A stretch of 64,000 nucleotides of DNA from NCBI GenBank assembly GCA_023362775.1, contig JALMGJ010000002.1, positions 110,057,981 to 110,121,980 on the forward strand. Direction: 5' to 3'. Position 1 is the stretch's first letter; every line of letters starts with the position of its first letter. The position numbers and the translations under genes were made by a program. This document shows positions 49,236 to 60,965 of this stretch, piece after piece. Source of the DNA: Charina bottae. Lineage: Eukaryota; Chordata; Lepidosauria; Squamata; Charinaidae. The notes under the pieces were generated by a model, which worked only from the letters and a program-made list of their open reading frames with translations, did no database searches and had not been told where the DNA came from.

Positions 49236-49835
49236 TATATAAAAGCATTTAATCATGGCTTTTTAAAGTTACTACAGAATAAACGGGTATTCTAATTAGA
49301 TATTATTTAATCATAACTAAGAAATTAAATAAGAAAATATAAATTATAAAGCTCCCAAATGGACATATTTCAAGGACACAAACCTGGGTTGCAACAATCT
49401 GGATGACCACAAGATAGAAGCAAAAAGATACAGAATATCCTACTGTAAATCTTTGCTGCCACCTAGTAGACATCTGGATGTTTGCAGCCCAAATCTGATA
49501 GATCTAATTTGAGCACAATAATAGTTAAAAATGGAATATACCAATAAGGTTGAGTTGATATATATACTGTTTATACTTCATTATAATCAGAGTAATGAGT
49601 ATTATTTAAGAATTAGCATATGTTCTCTGAAACACAGAAGCAAAGCGTCCTTGACTGAATGAGACATGAGAGACAGGCATTAGATCCAGGGTCCTCAACA
49701 TACTACATTTACATTCAGAGAAACATTGCAGTTTGTGAGGAGCCATACATGATTGTTTTTAGATCTTAGGTCTTCCTTGAATTTAAGTGCTCAATAAAGT
49801 TACTCACCTCCTGTGAAATTTTTGTTTAAGCCAAA

Positions 49836-49836
49836 A

Positions 49837-49883
<47 letters not shown>

Positions 49884-49976
49884 GAAGGAAGGAAGGAAGG
49901 AAGGAAGGAAGGAAGGAAGGAAGGAAGGAAGGAAGGAAGGAAGGAAGGAAGGAAGGAAGGAAGGAAGGAAGGCGGG
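49836..49976. repeat. (AAAG)n(AAGG)n microsatellite
   Basis: About 12 AAAG then about 22 AAGG units. Confidence 0.95.
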
Positions 49977-50352
49977 CGTATTCAGAAAAGTAGTTTTGTG
50001 TTTTGCTTCTTTGCACACCACGCTTCTGCTTCTAAACAGATTCTTAGGAAGTTATACTGTATTTCTTTTTGTCTTGCTTATTTTCATAGGCATCCATACA
50101 AACTGTGATGACAAAACATGTATTGCAGTGTCCCAATGCAAGGCCTTGGCTTTTGCATTTTTGTCCTGATATCAGACACAAGTATGTAAGCCATGTGCCT
50201 TGTGTTGCCACACTCTGATACATGTTTTATCATTTGCTCCTATGCCAATTTCCTTTATCTAATTATCGGCAAGTTCCCAAGGAGGGTAACAAAAGGTAAG
50301 AGAAAATAAAAGTTGAAAGTAAGGCTAAAATTAATGATAATATAATTTTAAA

Positions 50353-51490
50353 ATGAAAGCCTGGGGAGGGGGAGGAGAGATGTCTACAGATTTTATAAAC
50401 ACTGAGAAGATGGGGCCCATAGGCAGCCCATGGTGGAGAGTGTTCCATAGCCCGGGAGAAATACATGAGCAAGACCTTCCCCACATGCCAGAAAGAACAT
50501 TTCTCACATTACAGTCCTCTTTAGAAAAGCCTGTCTGGCGTATTTTAAAAACCAAACAGCTTTGTAATAGAATAGGTATCAGGATGGAGGCTGAGTCTGA
50601 TGAGTCCGATTTGGAGGTAGAAGAGCCGATAACAGTAGAAGCGGGAAAGAACGGGGATGGCGTGAAATTTGAATCAGACCCAGAGCAGCTGATTCGAGGC
50701 AGCCCAGTAGGACACTTGCCTCCACCTATCAGCGCACAAGAAAGGAAGTGGGAAAGGCAGGCAAAGCAACACGAGGCATGATTGGCTCCCACTCACAAAT
50801 GGTGCGAAAATCAAACGGATAAAAAACGAGCGCAGCATGTACCCATTACCGGAGACAACCGTTCATGTTCTGTACTGCATCCTGGAGTGAATTGCGATCT
50901 CGTCGCCACACCAGAATCCCCGCTCAGACTTCTCCCTGCTTCTACACCAAAGCCTTGCCTTGCAGTTCAGGCAATCTTCATGCCAGAACCTTGCCATGCC
51001 GTCCAGTTGCACTTTGTGATGGAGCCTCGCCTTGCTGCCCCACCACACCCCATGCCAGAACCCTGCCTTGCCGTACAGTTGCGCTTCATGCCAGAACCTA
51101 GCCTTGCTGCTGCACCCAGTCCCGCGCTGGAATATTGCCCTGCCTCTGCGCCAAGCCTTGAGCCGGAACCTCGCCTTGCAGCCGCCGTGCCAAGTCTTGT
51201 GCCAGAATCGTACCTCGTAGCCACGTCAAGCCTCTCGCCAGAATCCTGTCCCATCTCCATGCCAAGCCTTGTGCCATAACCTTGCCTCTCAGCCGTCACG
51301 CCAAGCCTTGCACCAGAGCCTCGCCTCGCAGCCACGCCAAACCTCACATCGGAACCTTTCCTCGTGACCATGCCAAGCCTCGCACTGGAGCCGTTCCTCG
51401 CAGCAGCACCCAGACTCGTGCCAGAACCACGCCTCGCAGCCACCGCACCCAGCCTTGCACCGCACCCAGCCTTGAACCTTGTACCATAGC
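50353..51490 (+). pseudogene. Unrecognised ORF with 12-residue tandem repeats, two nonsense codons
   Basis: One reading frame of about 379 codons, broken only by TGA at 50779 and TAA at 51277. The first part (50353-50778) is acidic, with MEAESDESDLEVEEP, and ends in ERKWERQAKQHEA. From about 50930 on there are degenerate repeats of 12-13 residues with the plan PEPxLAAxPSLx, coded by 36- or 39-bp units (about 15 copies); the TAA falls in a repeat where GAA would be expected. A TAG ends the frame near 51488. An AATAAA signal follows near 51650. I do not recognise the product; it could be a decayed retroelement gene, a processed transcript or a host-specific gene. Confidence 0.5.
50935..51480 (+). 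repeat. 36/39-bp minisatellite
   Basis: Tandem degenerate units such as CCAGAATCGTACCTCGTAGC and CCAGAGCCTCGCCTCGCAGC, about 15 copies, GC-rich and rich in CpG relative to the flanks. Length steps of 3 bp keep the reading frame. Confidence 0.8.
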
Positions 51491-51647
51491 CGCACCAAGC
51501 ACCGCGCCGGGACCCTGCCCTGCAGCCATGTGGTGGCTGCCCGCGTGCATGCCAACTGGGAATGGGTCACCGCAGGCAACCCGAACTCCGTGGGCACCTT
51601 GTGTTGCTTCTGTTTTTCTCTATATATATTTTGTATGTTTTTATTGT

Positions 51648-51655
51648 AAATAAAA
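51648..51655 (+). terminator. Poly(A) signal AATAAA
   Basis: TGTAAATAAAATAC follows the repeat ORF after a T-rich stretch; a plausible 3' end for a transcript through 50353-51490. Confidence 0.4.
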
Positions 51656-51708
51656 TACTTATTCCACACCTTCCTGCTTCTGGTCTTAGTTGGGACAGGA
51701 CAATAGGC

Positions 51709-51811
51709 TAGTGTTTCTGAACCTTGGCTACTTTAATATATGCATGCTGGCTGGGGAATTCTAGGAGTTGAAGTCCACACATCTGAAAGTTGCCAAGGTT
51801 CAGAAACACTG
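51709..51811. mobile_element. hAT-type MITE, 103 bp
   Basis: Terminal inverted repeats TAGTGTTTCTGAACCTTGGC and its complement (...GCCAAGGTTCAGAAACACTG), with hAT-like (T/C)AGNG ends. Flanked by 8-bp duplications CAATAGGC (51701-51708) and GAATAGGC (51812-51819), 7 of 8 matching. No coding capacity. Confidence 0.85.
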
Positions 51812-51819
51812 GAATAGGC

Positions 51820-53470
51820 AGTCCCTTAAATAGTAAGGAATTCCTAGATGATTCAAAGGTTTAAATAGCCTTTTGTATACCAAAGTGGCAGGTATTAGAT
51901 ATTGGGAATAGTCATAGCTGTATCAAAATTTTAGATTGTCCCATCAAACCCCAAAGGTTTGGGTCATCATCATAATCACCACACCAGACATTATCTGACC
52001 TCTAGTTCCTTTCTTAGGTACAATATTTCACCCATTAATCTGAATCTTTATCCCACACTTTCCAGTGATATTATAGTTTAACATTTAATGAAGAGATGTC
52101 CAACTTCTAATACAAATGCTGCTAATTCTTGAAATTTATATATTATTGTAATCCTACTACACTACATGGAAGGGCCATAAAAATGGAGTCATGCTTTCTT
52201 TAGTCCACCTTCATAGCACCAAAGCTTTGGCTTGTATGATCAAGAAATCTGGACCATTTTAGTTCCATAGAAAATATATGGAAAGCTTCATGCTATCAGT
52301 ACATAGCATTTTGAAGTCAATAAAGTACTTTGTCATATATCACATAATAAAGAAAATTATAAGATTGATTTCATTAATCAATGAAATCATTAATTCATTA
52401 GTTTTGGTAGGTTGGATATCGATGAACTCTTCTCTAATAGAAAGGGCTTCTTTCCATTAGGTGGTGGTTGTTGTTGATGATGTTGTTAGAAGAAAGGCAC
52501 CTTTGGGTCCAACCAACAATCTCTATAAATCTTTTCCAGACATACTTTATCAAATGCTCTTCTTCAATTTTCAGACAATACTCTACTGTCTTCTGTGAGG
52601 CCAGGAAATGCTTTGTGCATTTTTTAATAGCCAAAGTTCATTATAAGATTGTGATTTCAGCTGCTGCAAATATTATCCTAATTTTAGTAAGGCTGTCAAT
52701 GTCAAATTAAAATTAAATTGGAAACATGACGTATTATCTGTCAACAATGCCTCTGTCATCTTTGGAGGGCATTTCCTCCCACAGGCTCCTATTCAAGCCT
52801 CATGCATTTTTTTAAAAAGGACATAGAAATTATTCTAAGGTTCCACCTCTTCTATAGCATGTGTCAGAGTAAATTACTTGGAAATACAAAGTTATTTTGC
52901 ATGTGTGTGTGTATCTGCCAGTTCTTTGATATTGGCAAGGTCAAGGAATAGAAGCAGCTGAGATTTCATGAACAGACTTTACTGCTGTAGGGTAGAAAAA
53001 TTGTGCTCACCTCATCTGGCATTGAGTCAGGGTTTGTGACTTTTCTAGAAGCTCCAAATTCTTGTGATCTGTGCATACCTGTACAGGGTGGGTTGCTCCC
53101 TCCAAGAAATGTGTCCATTGTTGAAATTCTGCTCAGATCAAAGAACATGGAGCATCTACAAAAGGCACAAACCCTGACTCATTGCCAGATCAGATAGGCA
53201 CAAATTTACCACAATAAAGAGCATTTCTGATATCCTGGCTGCTTCTGTTTCTTGACCTTGCCAACCTTGAGGAATTGACATCAATCTTGAAAGTCTGTCA
53301 TAGTTTCTCTCTATCACATTTCATACCAAATAAAATCAAGACGGGGTTGAGTTTCTTTCCCGTGCTTTCTTCTTTCTCAGGACTGAGTAACTTTTTCAAC
53401 TTCCTTAAGGTTCATTGCTCCCTTCCCTATTCCCAAGGCCAGGTCTACATTCCTTCATAGTATATAATCA
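51820..53470. other. Unannotated flanking DNA
   Basis: No gene or confidently named repeat recognised. Confidence 0.5.
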
Positions 53471-53477
53471 TATGTAC

Positions 53478-53527
53478 TGTATTTGTGTGTGTGTGTGTGT
53501 GTGTGTGCGCGCGCATGCGCGCGCACG
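53478..53527. repeat. (TG)n(CG/CA)n microsatellite
   Basis: TG run followed by GCGCGCATGCGCGCGCACGC, an alternating purine-pyrimidine stretch able to form Z-DNA. Confidence 0.9.
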
Positions 53528-53747
53528 CCTTTGAGTCAGTGTTGATTCCTGGCAACTGCCTGGACTAATCCCTGCAGTTTTCTTGGAAAGATTTCAGAAG
53601 TGGTTTGCCATTGCCTCCCTCCTAGGGCTGAAAGAGAAAGGCTGGCTCAAGGTCACCCAGCTGACTTTGTGCCTAAAGCAGGACTAGAACTCATGATCTC
53701 CCAGTTTCTAGCCTGGTGCCTTAACCACTATACCAAACTGGCTCATA
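53528..53747 (-). mobile_element. tRNA-derived CORE-SINE, near full length
   Basis: Minus strand: head GAGCCAGTTTGGTATAGTGG with A box and GAGTTCTAGTCC B box, core GGGTGACCTTGAGCCAG, then GGCAATGGCAAACCACTTCT and tail CACTGACTCAAAGGC. Links the fragments at 21252, 32986 and 40025 to one SINE type. Confidence 0.8.
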
Positions 53748-53791
53748 CTGTATGTATGTATTTGTATATGTGGGCATATATGTATGCATGT

Positions 53792-53796
<5 letters not shown>

Positions 53797-53836
<40 letters not shown>
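53797..53836. repeat. (CA)n microsatellite
   Basis: About 17 CA units. Confidence 0.95.
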
Positions 53837-54087
53837 TGAACAACCTGAATTAAGGTTCCTATCTCCTCTTACCTTGCTTAGATTGGATACAAGCAAGGTG
53901 AGAGGAGACATGAATCTTTATTCAGGTTGTTCAAGTGAAATCTGAAACCTATTCATTCAACCTTGATGTGTGATTTGGGAGAGGAAGAATCAGTGTGAAT
54001 TTCCAAACTACCTGATTTGTGCAAGCAAGTTATTATATAGCAAAAGACAGATATTCAGGGAAGCCTCCAGGGACTTAGAAAATGAAA

Positions 54088-54270
54088 ACCGATTGACTGA
54101 TTATGTGCCATCAAGTCAATGTCAACTCTCAATGATCCCATAGATAGATTTTGCCCAGGACAATCTGTTCTCAACTTGGTCCTTCAGGTCTTGCAACAGT
54201 GCATCCATCACCACTGTAATTGAATCCATCCACTTTACTGCTAGTCATCATTTTCTCTTTCCTTCCACAG
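54088..54270. mobile_element. Old SINE/LINE-end remnant
   Basis: GTGCCATCAAGTCAATGTC, CCTTCAGGTCTTGCAACAGTG and GAATCCATCCACTTTACTGC match wording I associate with an old amniote interspersed repeat. Family not assigned. Confidence 0.4.
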
Positions 54271-55258
54271 ATATTGTAAATAGTAATATATAATTTTCAT
54301 ATTATCATGTTTTAACCATTAAGAACATATATGGTATGCTTTTTCCATGCAATTATTTTTTAAAAGAAATGCATGTCTCCCTCTGTAATCTTGTCTGATT
54401 GACATACCATAGAGGTGCTTCCTTATAAGAACTCTGTGTTTTGTAATGTTGCCCACTATGTAGTAAGTATGTATGTACTAATAGTTGCCATATTATGTTA
54501 TTGCATTTGGAGAAGGACTCACACTATGGTGAATCATCAATAGAAATGATAATGAAAATCAAATAATCGTTAGACATTTCCATGTACCAGTTTGAAGGAT
54601 GCTCTGAAATTATTTGAAGAGGGTTAGTATATTTACTCTATACTGCCAGTTCAAAGGGGTAAATCAGTTTAAGGGAATGAAAAGCACATGGCTTGCCTCT
54701 ATTTGTTAAGCAGCTGGTAATGCAATAATAGGAAAGAGATTGTGAAAATGAACCCACAATAGATTTAGAACCATGTAATTAAGCAATAACATCATTTCAA
54801 AAACAAAATGTAGGGAATCACCCTTACATAGACTGCAAAAGAACTGAACAATATGAAGTTAAATAATCCTGAACAGAGTATCACTGGTGATCAAAACACA
54901 ATCTTGTATACACACAGCATTTCAGATCTGGTCTGTTTATTGTTGATGCAGCTTCCATGATTGGATACATAAATTCTAATTTCAGTCATTCTCAGTTTCT
55001 GGGGAATCACATAAGTATTACAACTAAAGGATTTTTGAAAGTGTCAACACTCATGTAGCTATTAGGGGTATTATGATTAGTGTATCCTATCTGACTTCAG
55101 AACATTTGTTAACTAAAAGTGTTTTTCCTTAAACTATGCTAGTTTGGAATATGTGTATGTGTGTTTCTGTTTCTTAAAGAGAAAGGGTATGAATTTTTTT
55201 TTAAAAAAAAAGGAAAGAGAAAGAGAGAAAATGTGAATAAATGACTGAATAAGATGTA

Positions 55259-55506
55259 AGGTAAAGGTAAAGGTTCCCCTCACACATTTCTGCAGTTGTG
55301 CAGTCGTGTCCGACTCTAGGGGCTGGTGCTCATCTCCGTTTGTTAGCCGAAGAGCCAGCGTTGTCCGAAGACACTTCCACGGTCATGTGGCCGGCATGAT
55401 GCACGCGGAACGCTGTTACCTACCCACCAAAGTGGTACCTATTCATCTACTTGCATTTGCATGATTTCGAATTGCTAGGTTGGCAAGAGCTAACATAAAT
55501 AACCTA
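55259..55506 (-). mobile_element. Sauria-type SINE, 5'-truncated
   Basis: Minus-strand copy keeping the tail (GGTAAAGGTAAAGGTTCCCC on the plus strand) and central part, and lacking the tRNA head beyond GGCAAGAGCT. Duplication AATAAGATGTA at 55248-55258 and 55507-55517. About 17 bp of unrelated sequence lies between the truncated SINE and the right duplication. Confidence 0.9.
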
Positions 55507-56079
55507 AATAAGATGTAGAGGTACATATATATCAATAGAAGAATACATTGTTTATGAGTGGGTTTAATTAAACCATTGCTCTAGAGCTTCCTTCCTAACC
55601 TGAGTGATCTCCAAATATGCTGGGATTACAATTCTCAGCATTCTCAACCAGAAGGGACAACATATCATGATGGCACTATGTTCAGGAAAAGTTGACTTAG
55701 ATTAATATACAGTACTTGTAGCAGGGCTAATCCAACTGATGCAATATAGGCAGAGCTGTTATAGACAACAGATGTAGAGTGGAGCTAAGTTATCAAAGGG
55801 CAAAACTGTGTGCACCTAAACTCTCTAAATTAGTCTTTATACCTCAGATGATTTGGAGGACAGTATATTATGATACAGGAAAATTACAGGCCAGTTTAGT
55901 TGTCTGTCCTGTATGGAATGGATTTGTCTTGAGCAGTAAAATGTCTTGGATTGGCTCTGGGTTCTAGAGTAAAGAATCTTTATCCTTCTTTATTACAGTC
56001 CAAGACCAGTACAAAATAAATTAAGACTACCCAAGTAAAATCCAAAACTAACATACTACATACAGTACATATACACATA

Positions 56080-57650
56080 TAATTTTTATTAAGAATTTTG
56101 AATATAATAGTAAAATCTAATACAAACTAAACTTAAAGAAAGAATAGAAAGAAGGAATAAAAAGTGCAAGGAAAAAAGAATAGAAAGAGAGAAGAAAGAG
56201 AAAAGTAAGAATATAATAAAGAAAAAGAAAAGAAATATATAAAGAAGTGACTTCCAACCTTCATCACAACAAATATAAACAAATTTGATTTATCTTCACC
56301 CCCTCTAAGGTTACAAACAATTATCTCTTTATCCCATATCCCATTTCTTATCTATAAACAAATCCATAAAACATAATCTTTTCACTCCTGGTGTCAGAAG
56401 AAAGTCCATAAAGGGTTGCCATAAATAACAACCTTGATCAAATAAACCAACTTTAAACTCCTTCCTTTTGTTTTTAACAATCTTGATCTTTAATCCCTTC
56501 AAATAATGTCCTAGGACTTGATTGATTTTCATTTTTCCTTTGTTACTTCTCACAAAATTCTTCAAAGCTTTAACAAGCCTCTTTTGTAAATCCAATATAG
56601 GAAAATTATCCAGGTCACTCTCTTGGTTTGTTATTTGTATATCCCTTTTAATTATTAAGATATCAGTCAGTTTCTTTTGTATGTCCAGTGTAGGATCTTT
56701 TTCCATAGCCTGTCATTTTTAAATCCACTTTCAAATCACTCTCAATTGTGTCAGGTAATACTTGTTCCTCTTCCATAGCATATTTTAAACCCAGTCTATC
56801 TATAGAGGCAGACAATCTTAAAATTAACTTCTGGGTCCATTGTTCAAAATTATCCTTCAATATGTCTAATGTTAAAATATTTTGCTTCATTCTGTATTTG
56901 TAAGTCAAACTGTTCTTCTCCTTTAATTGTAATCTTTAGTTCCTTTTAGTTCCCTCTAGTGTCCAATTTTTATCTTATGTTTTTTTTTAAGAATTCAAAC
57001 AAAAGCATTTTCCCATGGGAAGGATTCTTTATAATTAGTTCCAAAATCTTATTTCAAATTTATCTGGACCCTTAGTCCACTTGTAACTTTCTAAAATCAA
57101 AGTTTTAATCACCCTTTTGCTGTGTATTCAAAAAAAAAATGTTTTTAAGTTCTTAAACTTGTAGTAAAACTTATTTTCGCTAAAGATTGAAGGAAGCTCA
57201 TCCAGTGCTGTCAAACTGGTCGATCCAAAGGTTCATAATAACTGAAAAGCAGTTAACAAGCAATTTCCAAAAGTGAATAGAAAAGGAAGTATGTGAACCC
57301 AGTGTCCTTTCAAAGGCACGGACTGTGGTTGGAGCAAGATGGCTATTATCTCGTCTCCCAGAGCTCTAAACCTACCAGAGACAGCTGTCTTGCAGTGTCC
57401 TCATGAGGAGCAACTGTCTGGAGCACCTGTGGGCGATCTCAAGTCCTCTCCTTGTGCAGGGAAGAATTACAAAGAGCCGGTCTACTCACTGGCTCTTCAT
57501 TCCACCACAGTTGTTGGCTCCGCTTTTCACGGAGCCGTCTTCAGTTTGCCATTTCTTCCCCAGAAGTCAGGAGAGCTTCATTTTTTAAAAGGATGTTGTA
57601 GTTAGAGAAATCGCTCAGGTTTCAAGTTTGGTCTATTTCAGCTGATCAAT
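56080..57650 (-). mobile_element. HAL1-like L1 derivative (copy C, diverged)
   Basis: Minus strand: GC-rich L1-type leader (ATAGCCATCTTGC, near 57340), a Lys/Glu-rich frame in two parts (56908-56663 and 56706-56329, one frameshift apart), then a 3' UTR with AGGTTGGAAGTCACTTC, a pyrimidine-rich tract and AATAAAAATTAT. The ORF contains KVGLFD, as in copies A and B, and a following DKKWDMG. Boundaries are approximate; no duplication was found. Confidence 0.55.
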
Positions 57651-58059
57651 TAAATATTTCAAAAAACTTTTTTTCATATATATTATACTCTCTGCTTATC
57701 AGGCAGCCTGTTAGACATCCATAAAATCAAGAAAAATGGAACTGTCTATTAAAAATTCCATGCAATAAAAATTAGGAGCAGCATTAGAATATCAAAATAA
57801 CATACCATGTTACAAATCCAATTTGGTAAAGAACAGTCTTTATTAACCACTTGAGGCATAATAACTCTTCTTTCTTTCTTGGTCCCCTTCTCTGAGAGGC
57901 AGTAGATTGCTGTGGATGTTGCTGGACTACGGACATTTCGTATAATAGTTTTCTAAGTTTTCTGATTGAGGGATGCTGGTTTCAGAGCAGTCAAACTGAG
58001 CCTTAGTTTTTAAAACTCATATTCAATATGCTTCACCTATATTTTCTTGGGTGCTGTTT

Positions 58060-58579
58060 GTTGGACCTTGCACTGTGAGGATTGCGTTCTCCACTGTAAA
58101 TTGTAAGGAAAGCTATGTTCTGCCATCCTTCATACATGTCCAAACCATCTTAATCTGTGTTTTTGTATTTCCTCCTCAATTGTACATTGTTCATTGCATC
58201 TCAGTGTGATGGTTTCTTTCTTCAGATGGTCATGTAGGGAAAATCACAGTATATAATGTAGGCAGTACATTAGGAAAACATTACATTTATTTGGATCTGA
58301 TTTTAACAGTGTCCATGTCACAGATCTGTATAGCAACATTGGTGGGACTACTGCCCAGAAGATTCACATTATTGTCTTCACTAAACCATTTCATTTTTTC
58401 CACAAGTACCAGTTTATTGACCCAAAGATAGCAGTAGCCTGGCCAATCCTGCTATGTACTTCTTCTTTTGATGCTGTTTTCTATTTTTAAACCAGTATCC
58501 CAAAGCATTTGAACTGGTTAACTTGCTCCATCTAGACTCACACCAGATTTTGATCCATCAGTTCTCAAAACCTTTCAGG

Positions 58580-58636
<57 letters not shown>

Positions 58637-58830
58637 TGGGCAGCATTCATGATGTCATAACATAATATCTGTGGCCTCTGCATCACCATCTGCAAATATG
58701 GCACTATCATAAATGAATATGAGCTGGGTTATATAGTGGCTTTCATCATAGCAAACCCCTTGCCTGCCATCAAAACCTTATGTTACCTTTCTTACGAGGG
58801 AGTTCCACAGTAGAGACGGTTCTTACCCCT
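58060..58830 (-). mobile_element. Fossil non-LTR reverse transcriptase
   Basis: Minus-strand translation shows YDSAIFADGDAEATDIM (from a YADD box, near 58690), RIGQATAIFGS (near 58440), and AVVPPMLLYRSVTWTL (near 58340), the C-terminal RT landmarks also seen in the LINE at 10425. Frames are heavily broken and a GATA microsatellite sits inside it. Confidence 0.55.
58581..58636. repeat. (GATA)n microsatellite
   Basis: About 14 GATA units. Confidence 0.97.
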
Positions 58831-58983
58831 GTCCTAAATATTTCATTTTACTCCTTTTTAGTTTTTCATCATTTTAAGTTTCAGTGCCATATGAACTGAA
58901 CATTTTCTTAATTTTTTGTTTCTTTGTATTTTTAACACAATTCTGTATCTTGGCTTCTTTTCAAGATACATCTATAATCATGT

Positions 58984-59100
58984 TGTAGGATGAGAGCCAT
59001 GTTAGTCTACAGTAGCCAGAAATAAGAAGGAATCTAGTAGCACCTTTTCTGACTAACAAATTTTATCAAAAGGCACACGTTTTCAGCTCTTCCTTCTGAT
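58984..59100. repeat. Short interspersed repeat remnant
   Basis: GAGAGCCATGTTAGTCTACAG ... TAGTAGCACCTTTTCTGACT: a pattern I associate with a widespread reptile/bird repeat; family not assigned. Confidence 0.4.
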
Positions 59101-59109
59101 CTATAATCA

Positions 59110-60890
59110 TGATGGAGTAAACTGATTTTTAGATGTTATTCAGATACTATTTATGAAAGAGTTGAAATGATGCTAGCAACTAGAATCATTAAATGGTGAT
59201 GATTTATTGATGGTTTGGTAGTGTTTGAAGCTCTCTGGTTTAGAAGAATGGAGGAAAATACAATAGAAATTTATGGGGGGAAACTGTAAATATTTGTGAG
59301 CATACACACACAACATCATCATTACATGAGGATTTCTAATAGCCTTTGATAAGGATCACAGGCTTTACCATAGCCAAGCTATATTAGCCAGATATAGCCT
59401 GACGGATGATGAATGAAACAGATGCTGGCTGGGAACAATGGAAGTTATGTGCAGGCATCTGATTTACTTATGCACAGCACAATGTCCCCTTCCATTCTGT
59501 TGAGTTTGTTCCTTCTGAATAAGTTGCAGCCTTCCAGGGCTATATTCTAATCATGTGTGTCATTCCACCAAGTTTCAGAAAAGTCCAGCACATCACATTT
59601 GGGAACATACTGTATGTTGGGAACAAAGTTCTTCCTGTTTGATTCCCATACTTCCCATACTCTATTCATTGGTGTAGAAACATTTGAGACTGTAAATTTA
59701 CCTCCTACTGGCTTTGTTGTGGTAGTTTCCTGCCAATGTCTAATTCTACCCTCTGCCTTCATGCTTCTCACTTTGTCTCCTGCGTTGTTGGTCCCAGTCC
59801 TTGGCAGCATGTTTTGTCCTGGGCTTTTGCCATTCCCCCCTTTTGCTATAGTTAACACCCTTCTGATGAGATTGATGAGGTGCCAGTCAAACATATCCTT
59901 CCCAGAGGTGTAGCCTGTAACTTTTAGGATCCTGTTCTCTCTTACCACACCATGATCCTCAACTGAAAGGATTGACTAAAATCCTGAGTAGCTTTACTTC
60001 TATCTTCCTGCCCAGGGCCTCATAGTATTCGGTACTGGGAGTACCTTTCAAGTATAATTCATCCCCATAGGAAAGAGGAAGAAGAGATAGTTATCAATGG
60101 ATTTGAAGGGTCATAGAAAACTCAGTTGCAATCTGGATATGGGCACCTGGAAGACAACATATCTCCTGACTTCATATAATTTCTATACACTGAACATTTC
60201 TATTCCTCTCAGCAGGGAATTACCTGCCACCACAAAACATCTCTTTCTCCAGGTGTTTCTTGGATTTCTTGGACTCATGGGCCCCAAGTGTTTTCAGCCC
60301 CTTTTTTTGAAGCTGAGGCCAACTCAGGTGGCAGTGGATTGTCTTCTAGAATGAGAACATGTTCCCAGTTGCTGTATTCTATTGGTATTGAGGCTCACAT
60401 GCTTCCACTTGTCTTCCTTTTCATATTCTCCAGTGTTCACCTACCTTTTTTGCCTCTGCTGAGGAGCTTCCCTTATCCAGAACATCTCAAAACATCTCAC
60501 CTTCCCTCAAGCCCTTTTACCTTCTCCAGTAAGGACACTAGCTGGCACTTCCAGCAGACAGTTTGGGCTCTCTTCAGACAAGAGGGTAAACATTGGAGAT
60601 ACTGTACCTTGCAGATCACCATGAAGCTTCTTTTGCCATCCATATTACTGTCCCCTGCCAAACTCGCATGCCAAACTCGCATCCCAAACTCCCCTGTTTG
60701 CTGTCCCTGATGACTCTCTAGGGAGGTGGCTTCCTTGTAAGTCTCCTGAAATTGCCTCACTAAGTCAACAGTAAGAAATGAAACAACCTCCAGCAGCAAT
60801 CAGTTAGCAATATTAGCTCTACCACTCCTTAGCTCTACCACTCCATTCTCCCTCCTTTTTCTTTACCCTTTCCCCCCTATTCAGTTGAAC
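59110..60890. other. Unannotated flanking DNA
   Basis: Short open frames on both strands near 59.5-60.8 kb overlap one another and show no recognisable domain. No gene called. Confidence 0.5.
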
Positions 60891-60898
60891 TTCTTTAT

Positions 60899-60911
60899 AT
60901 ACATACATACA

Positions 60912-60962
<51 letters not shown>
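60899..60962. repeat. (CATA)n(TA)n microsatellite
   Basis: Sits directly at the 3' end of the L1 fragment on the minus strand, probably grown from its A/T-rich tail. Confidence 0.92.

Positions 60963-60965
<3 letters not shown>

Noticed and set aside
50967..51653. Long frames in other registers over the minisatellite (both strands)
   Set aside because: A repeat whose unit is a multiple of 3 keeps several frames open; only the frame shared with 50353-50778 is continuous with non-repeat sequence.
58581..58636. Regularly spaced repeats suggestive of a CRISPR-like array
   Set aside because: Pure tetranucleotide microsatellite without spacers, in vertebrate DNA.
59547..59948. Open frame of 133 codons on the minus strand
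   Set aside because: No recognisable domain, an equally long frame lies opposite, and no splice or promoter context supports it.
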